Shown here one piece after another: positions 8,952 through 17,342 of a DNA stretch of 53,289 nucleotides. Every line of letters begins with the position of its first letter. Position 1 is the first letter of the stretch. The position numbers and the translations under genes were made by a program. Below the pieces are notes generated by a model. That model was not told the origin of the DNA and did no database searches. It saw only the letters and a program-made list of their open reading frames with translations. The stretch is from an uncultured Ruminococcus sp. (GTDB taxonomy: Bacteria > Bacillota > Clostridia > Oscillospirales > Acutalibacteraceae), in NCBI GenBank assembly GCA_902792105.1, contig CADAYK010000012.1:1-53289 (forward strand). Reading direction: 5' to 3'.

Positions 8952-8979
8952 ATTATAACTGATTTTGCCGTAATGTCAA
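8952..8979 (-). promoter_or_regulatory. Promoter of the que operon
   Basis: On the minus strand TTGACA (8974-8979), 16-base spacer, TATAAT (8952-8957): near-perfect sigma-70 boxes. They imply a leader of about 200 nt before queD. Confidence 0.8.
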
Positions 8980-8995
8980 TAAAAAATACAAAATA

Positions 8996-11923
8996 TCAGT
9001 CAAATAATTGCCTTTCAATCTCGTCAATAAGCTCCTCGGGCTTGAACGGCTTTGCGACATGTGCGTTCATGCCGGCATTAAAAGCGTCCTCACGATCTGT
9101 TTCAAAGGTATTTGCCGTCATGGCGATGATCGGAATCCTGCCCTTTTTACCCGGGAGAGCACGTATTTTTCTCGTTGCATCATAACCGTTCATAACGGGC
9201 ATTTGAATGTCCATAAGAATGAGCTTATACTCATCCTCGTCTGCATTGCAAATCATATCATAAGCAATGCTGCCGTTTTCCGCGGTATCTGTTTCAAAAC
9301 CTTTCTGAGAAAGGATCGTCGTTGCAATTTCACTGTTTATAGGGTTGTCCTCAGCAAGCAGAAGCTTTATTCCCGTGAAATCATGCTTGGAAATCTGTTC
9401 GGTTTTATTGGAGTTGAGCATTTCTACTTCGTTTTCGTCGGCTAACTTAAATGTCAGTGATACGGTAAACTTTGATCCCTTTCCCTTTTCGGTTTTTAAA
9501 TCTATGGTTCCGCCCATTAGCTCGACAAAATTTTTTGTAATGCTCATTCCGAGTCCGGTTCCCTGTATCTGGTTTACGGTAAGGTTGCGTTCCCGTTCAA
9601 ACGCATCAAAAATGCGTTCGGCAAATTCAGGACTCATTCCGATTCCCGTATCCTCAACTATAAACTGATATGATGCGTTTTCACCGGTTTTTCCCGTTTG
9701 CAGCAGCGTGGCCTTAACAGTGCCGTTATTGGGAGTAAATTTGCAGGCATTGGACAACAGATTCAGTAAAATCCGGTTAATGCGGTTTTTATCGCATATT
9801 ACATACCGATCCCGAACGCCGGTGCTGTCAACGGTAAAACTGATGTTTTTGGCTTTCATCTGCATTGCAAAAATATCATATGCCTCATCAAAAATTTGGC
9901 ATAAATCAGCCGGAGCGGTATTAAGGCTCATTTTTCCGCTTTCAATCCTGCTCATATCGAGAATGTCGTTGATTATTGACAACAGATGTTTGCCTGAAAT
10001 ATCTATTTTTTCAAGGTAATCCCGAACATTATCCGATATATCATCCTCTTTCAACGCAAGCGCGGTGTAACCGGTAATAGCGTTCATCGGAGTGCGTATA
10101 TCGTGACTCATATTTGAAAGGAAGGTGCTTTTTGCCTTGCTGCTTTCCTCGGCAAGCAAACGTTCCGATTCAATTTGCTTTTCTCGCTTTTTAATTACAG
10201 AGTATATACTGAAAATAACCGACAGCGACGCAAATATTATTAACATCTGAATAATAATATTACTAAGAACACGTACTTTAAAATCATTAATATTTGATAA
10301 TATATAATCATTGGAATCACCGATAATTTGTTTTTCCGATTGAAGTCCCGGAAAAACTGACTGTGATTCCTTAGCGCTGAAGTCTTTGAAATCCTGAATA
10401 AATTTTGTTGCTTCTTCGGTGATAACCTGATTGATCCAAACCATAGACACAATCAATATTATCAGGAACAGAATGATCCATACTATTTCGCTTTTACCGA
10501 AACGCCTTGTTGTATCACGCTGGACAATTATACGGAACACTATCATTCCGATTACGCACCACAGTATCAGAATAAGGTAAGATTCGCTTGCAAGCCTGCT
10601 TTTTGACCATAATCCGGGAAGCAGATACAACACGACAAATATTATCGAAAAAACAGCGCCGAGAAACCCGGTGAAAATATAAAGCTTACTTTTTTGCGCT
10701 TTGCCCGAAACAAAGGCTGAAATCGAAATATATGCGTAAACTAATGTGGCGCCTATGGTTGTTACGTCGACAATCCATCCGATAGCAGTACGTCCGAACA
10801 ACGGGATAATACACGAAACAACTGCTACAGCAATAACTGCTCTTGACGGAATACCCTTTTTTGATATTTTTCCGATACTCTTAGGCAGTATGTCATCTTT
10901 TGACAAAGCGTGAATGATTCTGCAGAGCGCCACATAATTGGCGACAAGTCCCGTTGTTATTCCGCAAAAAGCCGAAATACCGAGAATAAGCAAACCGCTT
11001 GAGCCCATAGCCTTACTTGCAGCATAGAAAGTCGGCAGACCTTTTATTCCCTCAAGGGTGGTCAGCGAAGCAAGGTAATCTCCCCAGTTGCTAAAACCGT
11101 CCGGTACCGCAAGCGCCGCGCAGATTGTGAGCATTACGTAAGCAAGCGCGCCTGTTATAAGCGCTGCCACCATAATCGGAAGGCTTTTTTTGACTGAAAA
11201 CTTGAACTCGCTTGAAGAGTGCGAAATAGATTCAAAGCCTATGAAAGCCCAGGGCGCAAGGATAACGATTCCGATTATTTGCGCAGAAGGACTGCCGCTT
11301 TGTGAAAAAGCAGGTTTAAGTGACGAGAATCCTCCCTTATTGATTAACACAAATATAAAACAAACCGATATTCCGCAGAACAGAAGAGTTGCGGAAATAA
11401 TTTGGAACCATTTTGTGATTTTTTTTCCGGATATACAAATCAGGCAGGTAAGAACCACCACTGAAACCGATAAAAGCACTTCACCGAAATAGATAGTATA
11501 TCCTGCTATTTTATAGGAAAATCCGAAGCAAAGAATGTCTCCGAATAAATAGCGAACTATCAAAGAAAGAGCCGTTGAATTTGCCCAGATAATAGCTGAA
11601 TATGTAAGGATAAGCATCCATGAACATAAAAAACCGTGATCACTTCCGAGCGCCTTGTTCACAAAGGTGTATGAACCGCCCGGACCGGGATGTTGTTTTA
11701 TCATAAAATGATAATTTGCTGCTATTAAGAACATTATTCCCGCGCCGATAAACAAACCGATTACAGCGCCTGCGGGACCTGCCGGAGGCAAAAAAGTAGT
11801 TCCGGGCATCACGAAAGAACCCCAGCCAACCGCGCATCCGAAAGATAACGCCCATACGGCCAAGGGAGAAAGATATTTTGAAAGTGAAGCACTGTTATTG
11901 TTTAGTTTTGGTGAATGTGTCAT
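8996..11923 (-). CDS. APC-family permease fused to a hybrid histidine kinase (permease-HisKA-HATPase-REC)
   Basis: About 975 residues from the ATG (a TTG three codons earlier is also possible). Residues about 20-470 form a 12-helix amino acid/polyamine permease domain with G-W-G-S-F, H-P-G-P-G-G-S-Y-T-F and P-W-A-F-I-G-F-E-S. A further membrane helix (about 485-500), a short outer segment and another helix (about 555-580) lead to a coiled linker, then N-M-S-H-D-I-R-T-P-M-N with phospho-acceptor His607, an N-box around N725, D-T-G-I-G-M, G-T-G-L-G-M-S and a receiver domain with L-I-L-M-D-I-Q-M-P (Asp905) and K-P-F (Lys958). It probably senses uptake or presence of an amine or amino acid. The ligand and output are unknown, since no separate response regulator lies next to it. 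Confidence 0.9.
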   Translation of the reverse strand: MTHSPKLNNNSASLSKYLSPLAVWALSFGCAVGWGSFVMPGTTFLPPAGPAGAVIGLFIGAGIMFLIAANYHFMIKQHPGPGGSYTFVNKALGSDHGFLCSWMLILTYSAIIWANSTALSLIVRYLFGDILCFGFSYKIAGYTIYFGEVLLSVSVVVLTCLICISGKKITKWFQIISATLLFCGISVCFIFVLINKGGFSSLKPAFSQSGSPSAQIIGIVILAPWAFIGFESISHSSSEFKFSVKKSLPIMVAALITGALAYVMLTICAALAVPDGFSNWGDYLASLTTLEGIKGLPTFYAASKAMGSSGLLILGISAFCGITTGLVANYVALCRIIHALSKDDILPKSIGKISKKGIPSRAVIAVAVVSCIIPLFGRTAIGWIVDVTTIGATLVYAYISISAFVSGKAQKSKLYIFTGFLGAVFSIIFVVLYLLPGLWSKSRLASESYLILILWCVIGMIVFRIIVQRDTTRRFGKSEIVWIILFLIILIVSMVWINQVITEEATKFIQDFKDFSAKESQSVFPGLQSEKQIIGDSNDYILSNINDFKVRVLSNIIIQMLIIFASLSVIFSIYSVIKKREKQIESERLLAEESSKAKSTFLSNMSHDIRTPMNAITGYTALALKEDDISDNVRDYLEKIDISGKHLLSIINDILDMSRIESGKMSLNTAPADLCQIFDEAYDIFAMQMKAKNISFTVDSTGVRDRYVICDKNRINRILLNLLSNACKFTPNNGTVKATLLQTGKTGENASYQFIVEDTGIGMSPEFAERIFDAFERERNLTVNQIQGTGLGMSITKNFVELMGGTIDLKTEKGKGSKFTVSLTFKLADENEVEMLNSNKTEQISKHDFTGIKLLLAEDNPINSEIATTILSQKGFETDTAENGSIAYDMICNADEDEYKLILMDIQMPVMNGYDATRKIRALPGKKGRIPIIAMTANTFETDREDAFNAGMNAHVAKPFKPEELIDEIERQLFD

Positions 11924-11967
11924 TTTTCTCAACTTCTACTGATTATGATTTATTGCTGTCTAATATA

Positions 11968-11996
11968 ATTATATGATAACAGCAATAAAAAAACAA
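11968..11996 (-). promoter_or_regulatory. Promoter of the permease-kinase gene
   Basis: TTGTTT (11991-11996), 17 bases, TATAAT (11968-11973) on the minus strand, about 45 bases before the start codon. Confidence 0.6.
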
Positions 11997-12082
11997 TTGC
12001 TTGTATTAAAGTTTTATGTAAGAGCCTGTAGAATTTTTTACTTTTACTTTGTGTATTATTAACATATTAACATAATTTGCAC

Positions 12083-12105
12083 AAGGAGGTGTTGATATGC
12101 ACTAA
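12083..12105 (+). other. Strong ribosome binding site followed by a two-codon ORF (Met-His-stop)
   Basis: AAGGAGGT (12083-12090), 6 bases, then ATG CAC TAA (12097-12105), followed 11 bases later by a terminator hairpin. A possible -10 (CATAAT, 12071-12076) lies just upstream. No longer reading frame uses this site. It may be a minimal leader ORF, a decoy or a relic. Confidence 0.35.
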
Positions 12106-12115
12106 ATTATAACAA

Positions 12116-12151
12116 ACAAACCGGACAGTTTTTCGACACCGTCCGGTTTGT
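12116..12151. terminator. Terminator downstream of the 12199-15708 operon (bidirectional hairpin)
   Basis: ACAAACCGGAC (12116-12126) and GTCCGGTTTGT (12141-12151) form an 11-bp perfect stem. On the minus strand it follows the membrane-protein gene; on the plus strand it follows the Met-His mini-ORF. Confidence 0.75.
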
Positions 12152-12198
12152 AAAATCTGTTAAGGTTTTCTTATTCGCTGCATAAGCCGAATAAAGTA

Positions 12199-12855
12199 TT
12201 ATGCAGGCTGAGAATGCATTTGTCCCTGTGAGCCGAGAAGCTTCTTGCCCATAGCGATATATGTAATAAGAACAAGGTGACCGAGCAATTCGAGTATGGG
12301 AGCTGCAAAACTGAGCGGTTCTTCAAGATCGGGAATAAACGCAGGCAGGATACTAACGATAATAGCGAAAGCGAAAATTCCTATCATTATAAAGAATGTT
12401 ACCTTGCCGCGTGATTGAACAGACTTGTAACCAAGCTGATATGCAACACTGTAAATACCCATTATGATATACACATGGACGAACAATGTAGCGAACATAT
12501 CAATAGTGGAAACTATATCGCCGAACACACCTCTTACAAAAACCAATATCAATGTGGTCATCATACATACAATTACAAACGCCATAGCGTCTCTGAACAT
12601 TTTATCTTCCTTGCGTCCCCGGTTAAGTCCGATAAGCTGCAGGATAAAAGCAATAACGCTGAAGAACGCATAGAGAACCGTCAGTATAATCCAAGTAATA
12701 ATGAAAGTATCTCCGAATTCAGCCGAGGTTTTATCCTCTTCGCTTACACAAAAGGTAAACAATGAAGCGGCCAGCAGGAATACTGTGGAGATGATATTAA
12801 AAATTTCAGCGGTGAATAATTTTTTCACACATAAATAAGAGTTTGGAAATTTCAT
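12199..12855 (-). CDS. Uncharacterised integral membrane protein
   Basis: A 218-residue protein with about six predicted membrane helices: F-N-I-I-S-T-V-F-L-L-A, I-I-L-T-V-L-Y-A-F-F, A-F-V-I-V-C-M, Y-I-I-M-G-I-Y-S-V, F-F-I-M-I-G-I-F-A-F and I-L-E-L-L-G-H-L-V-L. I recognise no family or catalytic motif. It begins 34 bases after the stop of the SGNH gene, with GAGGAG upstream, and shares its direction and terminator, so it is probably the third gene of the MBOAT operon and may assist its export or acyl transfer. That role is inference only. Confidence 0.75.
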   Translation of the reverse strand: MKFPNSYLCVKKLFTAEIFNIISTVFLLAASLFTFCVSEEDKTSAEFGDTFIITWIILTVLYAFFSVIAFILQLIGLNRGRKEDKMFRDAMAFVIVCMMTTLILVFVRGVFGDIVSTIDMFATLFVHVYIIMGIYSVAYQLGYKSVQSRGKVTFFIMIGIFAFAIIVSILPAFIPDLEEPLSFAAPILELLGHLVLITYIAMGKKLLGSQGQMHSQPA

Positions 12856-12889
12856 GTTTTGTTGTTTCTCCTCTGAGTTGATGTTTTAA

Positions 12890-14056
12890 TTACTTACTAT
12901 TCACCTCAAGAGGCGCGCTTGAATAATTATCGAGCGAAGTAAGCGTAAGAACGTCCTCCTGAGCACCGAGGTCGTTTCCGTTAGTCATTAAGTCATCGCA
13001 GTAACGGTACAACTGGTTTGTTTTCTTTACTGTATCGCTCCACATTTCTATTTGAGCGTCGTTTAAGGGATCAACTTCAAGCCCTTCCCTGTAAAGGATT
13101 TTTTCGGCTAAATAATCTGTAAATTTCAACGCACCGTAAACATTCATATGATCCGAGTTATAAAAATCGCGCTTATCATCAATTCCTATACGGGGAGCGT
13201 CGGCTTCAAATGTATAATAGTGGTAGCCGCGGCTGTTTACAAATTCCGCCATTTTATTTGAACGCTTTACGCGGTCAAGAGTATCAGTTGTAACATAGTG
13301 AGGAGCACGCACGAACACAACCTTAAGCTTTTGCTCGTCGCAATAATCAAGAAGCTCTGTGAGCTGCTTTTTAAGGAAAGGTTCAAGCTCTTTGGTTTCG
13401 TTCATTTCACTAAGCTTACTGTTAAGGCTCGCCTTTTTGGGCTTGTGGATCTGTGCGGTGGTACTGAAGCCCTTGAGGTAGTTAAATCCGCGGATATCAA
13501 GCGTAAAGTTACTTGCCATCATATGTAAGCGGTCGGGATACTCAGTCCACAGACTGTGGTATTTTATCAGCGGAAACATATATTCCCACTTTTCATCGAT
13601 CGGCACATTCTTTTGGATATATTCAAGCTTATTGAAGCTGAGCGGAACATTATCAAAGAACTTGTGGATATGAGCCTGATCTGACTCGTTTTTGTCACTG
13701 CCGTACAAAAACGCGTTTGCTTCTATTACGATCATTCCCGGATGCTGCGTGCGGACAACTTCCTTTACAGCTGTTTTAACACCCTCCGACGGAATTGACT
13801 CCGAAGCTAAAAGATAACTTGTAAAGCCGTATTGTTCATAGGCTCTTCCCGGCATAAAGCTGGTATAAATGTCGCTTGCGCCGATAAATACTACGTCAAG
13901 AGAATTTCGCTCTTCCTGATAGAATCCGTCAACACGCAAACTGTTGTGATCCATATTGCGCAGGAAATAGTGCTGCAAAATTAAGCATGAAACCATAACG
14001 AGCAGTAAAAATACAGATACTTTAACAGTGCGTGAAACATAATTTCTAAATTTCAT
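12890..14056 (-). CDS. Membrane-anchored SGNH/DltD-like protein, partner of MBOAT (copy 1)
   Basis: A 388-residue protein with an N-terminal anchor helix (about residues 12-30) and an extracytoplasmic SGNH-type domain. Block I is I-G-A-S-D-I-Y with Ser61; the C-terminal acid/His block is F-Y-N-S-D-H-M-N-V-Y-G near 299-308; V-F-V-R-A-P-H near 247 is a further conserved strand. Proteins of this shape work with MBOAT acyltransferases to place an acyl group on a surface polymer. Starts with GGGAGGC 10 bases upstream and follows the MBOAT gene by 17 bases. It is clearly paralogous to the 36858-38006 protein (same length, motifs and C-rich middle). Confidence 0.82.
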   Translation of the reverse strand: MKFRNYVSRTVKVSVFLLLVMVSCLILQHYFLRNMDHNSLRVDGFYQEERNSLDVVFIGASDIYTSFMPGRAYEQYGFTSYLLASESIPSEGVKTAVKEVVRTQHPGMIVIEANAFLYGSDKNESDQAHIHKFFDNVPLSFNKLEYIQKNVPIDEKWEYMFPLIKYHSLWTEYPDRLHMMASNFTLDIRGFNYLKGFSTTAQIHKPKKASLNSKLSEMNETKELEPFLKKQLTELLDYCDEQKLKVVFVRAPHYVTTDTLDRVKRSNKMAEFVNSRGYHYYTFEADAPRIGIDDKRDFYNSDHMNVYGALKFTDYLAEKILYREGLEVDPLNDAQIEMWSDTVKKTNQLYRYCDDLMTNGNDLGAQEDVLTLTSLDNYSSAPLEVNSK

Positions 14057-14073
14057 TTAAAGTACGCCTCCCG

Positions 14074-15708
14074 TTAAAATTGCATATATACGAAGTCCGC
14101 GGCGTTATAACCGGAACCGTAGATGCCGAATATTACTACAGCCATTACAGCAATATACAAAACTGCAAAGCGCACGGTAAAGTGGGTGTTATCGAGCATT
14201 GTGCGAATATCTGTATCCTGATGTCTTTCCTGAATAATGCTGGCAACAAGCACAACTATTGAAGCGATAATCAGAACAAAATAATCCTGCGGGATCAGAC
14301 CGAGTTTGCTGATTTCCTCAATACCGGTATTAATATTCTGTCCGGTAAAGAACAGGACGATCGTACGCATACCCTGTTCAAACGACGGGGCAACGTCAAA
14401 CACATAACCTACGAGCACTACAAGCAGAGTGCGAAAAATCTGAAAAGCTATAAAGAATGGGTTTTTGCGGTTGATATGCAGCTTGTCTACAACGCCGTCA
14501 AACAGCGGCTGCATAATAATGCTGAGCATAATGATTACGCCGTTCCACAAACCGAAAGCAACATATTTCCAGTCAGCACCGTGCCAAATACCTACAAGAA
14601 GGAATACGATAAGCGAAGCGATACTGGTGGGAAGAACCTTTGAAATGTGAGCGCCGGCGGCAGTTTTGCCAAAGCGTGTGCCCTTCATCTTTTTGCTTGC
14701 GGTGATAAAAGCGTTGGACATTGCAAGCGGATAGAACACATAGTTCTTCATCCATCCGCCGAGAGAAATATGCCATCTGCGCCAGTATTCGTTAATGGAT
14801 TTGGAGAAGTACGGACGTTTGAAGTTGTCTATCATATCAATGCCGAAGATTTGCGCAACTCCTCGTGAAATATCTATACCGCCCGAGAAGTCGGCGTACA
14901 GCTGAATAGCGTACAGCAAAATAGTGAAAGTAAGCGTTGTTCCGCCGAAGCTGCCGTAATCCTTCTCAACCGCGCCGATAAGGATATATGCTCTGTCAGC
15001 GATAATAAGCTTTTTAAAGAAGCCCCACACAATTAGCTCCATTCCGTGCTTCATGCGTGTAAAGTTGAAGGCATGCGGCTCAAAAAGCTGTTCTGCAAGC
15101 TGATCGTAAATACTGATCGGTCCCTGGATAATTTGAGGGAAGAAAGAAACAAACAGCATCAGCTTAAACGGATTGTGCTGAGCTTTGGTTTTTTCGCGAT
15201 ATACGTCAACAATATAGCCCATTGACTGGAAGGTATAGAACGAAATACCGAGCGGAAGAATAAGATTAAGCGTGGGCATTGAAAAACCTATGCTGAAACT
15301 TCCGAGCAAATCGTTCAAACTGCCGGCAAAGAAGTTATAATACTTCAAAAATGCAAGTATACCGAAGTTTATCAAGAGCGCCAGCGTCATAATCAAGCGC
15401 TTTTGAGTTTTAATTTTATTCTTATATTTTTTCTTTTGGTCCCTGTCCCATTCCTTCTTTTTTTCCTTTAGCAACTTTTTGGATTTAGCCGAAACGCGTT
15501 CGATCCACAGCGCAATTAAGTAAGTGGATAAAGATGTGAACAGAATAAAGAATGCGTATTTGTACCCCATGACGGCATAGAAAAATACGCTTGCTGCCAA
15601 GAGTATTGTCCATTTATATTTCTTAACAGGAAATAAAAAATAGAGCAACATCGTCAGCAACACAAAAAACAGGAAATTCAGTGTTGTGTAAGACAAGTTG
15701 AACAGCAA
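14074..15708 (-). CDS. MBOAT-family O-acyltransferase, AlgI/DltB-like (copy 1)
   Basis: A 544-residue polytopic membrane protein. MBOAT hallmarks are the invariant motif in N-E-Y-W-R-R-W-H-I-S-L-G (His313) and the catalytic His376 in V-G-I-W-H-G-A-D-W-K-Y; the stretch Y-A-D-F-S-G-G-I-D-I-S-R-G comes before them. The enzyme moves an acyl group across the membrane onto a cell-surface acceptor. The start is TTG with GGAGG 9 bases upstream; no better ATG exists in frame. It leads the three-gene unit at 12199-15708 and lacks a local ligase and carrier protein, unlike its near-twin at 38016-39641. Confidence 0.92.
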   Translation of the reverse strand: MLFNLSYTTLNFLFFVLLTMLLYFLFPVKKYKWTILLAASVFFYAVMGYKYAFFILFTSLSTYLIALWIERVSAKSKKLLKEKKKEWDRDQKKKYKNKIKTQKRLIMTLALLINFGILAFLKYYNFFAGSLNDLLGSFSIGFSMPTLNLILPLGISFYTFQSMGYIVDVYREKTKAQHNPFKLMLFVSFFPQIIQGPISIYDQLAEQLFEPHAFNFTRMKHGMELIVWGFFKKLIIADRAYILIGAVEKDYGSFGGTTLTFTILLYAIQLYADFSGGIDISRGVAQIFGIDMIDNFKRPYFSKSINEYWRRWHISLGGWMKNYVFYPLAMSNAFITASKKMKGTRFGKTAAGAHISKVLPTSIASLIVFLLVGIWHGADWKYVAFGLWNGVIIMLSIIMQPLFDGVVDKLHINRKNPFFIAFQIFRTLLVVLVGYVFDVAPSFEQGMRTIVLFFTGQNINTGIEEISKLGLIPQDYFVLIIASIVVLVASIIQERHQDTDIRTMLDNTHFTVRFAVLYIAVMAVVIFGIYGSGYNAADFVYMQF

Positions 15709-15901
15709 AATTACAGCCTCCGTTTCATTTTTCTTTTTCGTTAAAGGACGACAATGGTATTATAACATAAAAATTGAAAAATTCCTATATATTTTTTTAA
15801 TCTTATTATTACAATTTGGCAACATTATGACATGTTTCAAATAAATGTACATCGTATAGCTTTGAACTACATTATTATTCGCTTATTCTAAAATTTAGCC
15901 C

Positions 15902-15934
15902 AAAAAAGAACAGCACCTTAATAAAGCACTGTTC
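15902..15934 (-). terminator. Terminator of the serine hydrolase gene
   Basis: On the minus strand GAACAGTGC and GTGCTGTTC pair around an 8- to 10-base loop and are followed by TTTTTTG. It sits 17 bases past the stop. Confidence 0.85.
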
Positions 15935-15950
15935 CATTTGGATTTAATAT

Positions 15951-17036
15951 TTATGCTTTTGTTTCTTCTTCGGTCTTTTCGAGCAGTCCCCAACAAATAT
16001 CAATTACATTAATGTCGGGATTTATATCATCGTTTGTAACTATAAAAATGTTAACACCTTTTTCGGGATCTGTATAAGCAATTGCCTGATAAGTAGTGAT
16101 ATAGCCCGTGTGGAACAAGCCGAGATCATTCATGCGGATACCGTAGCCGTAGTCCTGATCATCGCTTTCGGTATAATCGGTGGTCATCATTTTTACACTT
16201 TCCTCGGTAAGGATCTGATTGGTTCTCAGCGAGGTGAGCCAGCGGTCCATATCGCGGGCGTTTGTAATTATATCTCCGAGTCCCATGGTGACGCCGACAT
16301 AAACAGTCTGCGGATGAACTGTAGGTGCCGCAAGGTGAGAAACTGATCTGAAATCGTCCTCATCTATAAAGGATGAATTGTTCATGCCGAGCGGCTCGAA
16401 TATTGTTTCATGCACATAGTCATTATAACTTTCACCCGAAACAATTTCTACTATACGTGCTAAAAGAAAATAGTTTGAGTTTGAATAGTCAAAGTTTGTA
16501 TCCGGCTCAAAATCAAGCGGCTGTTTCATAAGCCAGTCTTCGAGTAATTTTTGGTTTTCCTCAGCACTGTTGTTGTTGGTAACAACTCCGCGCAGCTCGC
16601 CCGTAGGAAGCTCGGTAAAGGCATCATCAATGTATTCAACATCGTAAAACTCCTTAATGCCCGAACGCATATCCAGCAAATGCTGTATTGTAAGCTTATT
16701 GCCGTATTTATAATCCGGAAAATACTTCTCTAAACGGTCGTTTACGTTAAGCTTGCCGTCTTGCTGCAATGTCAATATTGCCGCGGCGGCAAATTGTTTT
16801 GAAACCGATCCTATACAAAAACGGGTGTCTATGGTGATCGGCTCATTTGAATTGGTTTTTTCAACACCTCCGGCAACCTCGCAAACCGTTCTGCCGTTTT
16901 CAGTCATCAGAACGACGCCGCTGAAATCGTTATCTTCTACAAGAGAATTAAGATACTCCTGTTTTTGACTTTGACTGCATGAGGCAAGGGCAAATACCGA
17001 AGCCGCTATAAGTAACAGGGCTATAATTTTCTTCAT
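15951..17036 (-). CDS. Lipoprotein of the serine beta-lactamase/penicillin-binding-protein class C family
   Basis: A 361-residue protein starting M-K-K-I-I-A-L-L-L with a lipobox L-A-S-C (Cys near residue 20), so it is anchored on the outer face. Active-site motifs of the class C fold are present: S-V-S-K (S-x-x-K) in C-I-G-S-V-S-K-Q-F, Y-S-N in F-D-Y-S-N-S-N-Y-F, and H-T-G in L-F-H-T-G-Y. This class includes D-aminopeptidases, esterases and D-Ala carboxypeptidases; true resistance activity is not implied. The start is chosen because AAAGGTGG lies 7 bases before this ATG. Monocistronic, with its own terminator. Confidence 0.88.
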   Translation of the reverse strand: MKKIIALLLIAASVFALASCSQSQKQEYLNSLVEDNDFSGVVLMTENGRTVCEVAGGVEKTNSNEPITIDTRFCIGSVSKQFAAAAILTLQQDGKLNVNDRLEKYFPDYKYGNKLTIQHLLDMRSGIKEFYDVEYIDDAFTELPTGELRGVVTNNNSAEENQKLLEDWLMKQPLDFEPDTNFDYSNSNYFLLARIVEIVSGESYNDYVHETIFEPLGMNNSSFIDEDDFRSVSHLAAPTVHPQTVYVGVTMGLGDIITNARDMDRWLTSLRTNQILTEESVKMMTTDYTESDDQDYGYGIRMNDLGLFHTGYITTYQAIAYTDPEKGVNIFIVTNDDINPDINVIDICWGLLEKTEEETKA

Positions 17037-17342
17037 ACGCATTCCACCTTTTAACATTTATTTTCAGTATTTACCGCAAGGCTGAAAGGCTTTATATGCT
17101 TTAACCATCTTACCTTACGTTGGATTTAGTATAGCATACTGACTGTGACAATACTATGACAAACAAGTGTGCTTGTTTCAAAAAATTATTTTAAAAGCTT
17201 TTTCTGTTTTATAACCAAAATTCAGCGACTCTCTTCCCTATTTATCTTAAATATGATATTATAAAAATATACTTACCTGGGAAGAGAATGTTAGCATACT
17301 TATTTGTTCAACAGTATTAAATATAAAAAGGAGGCATTTGCA

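Noticed and set aside
12199..15708. Complete alginate or D-alanylation locus
   Set aside because: No ligase, carrier protein or polysaccharide polymerase is present in this unit; only the MBOAT/SGNH pair is supported.
15951..17036. Beta-lactamase resistance gene
   Set aside because: S-x-x-K, Y-S-N and H-T-G are shared by many D-amino-acid peptidases and esterases of this fold; nothing shows antibiotic hydrolysis.
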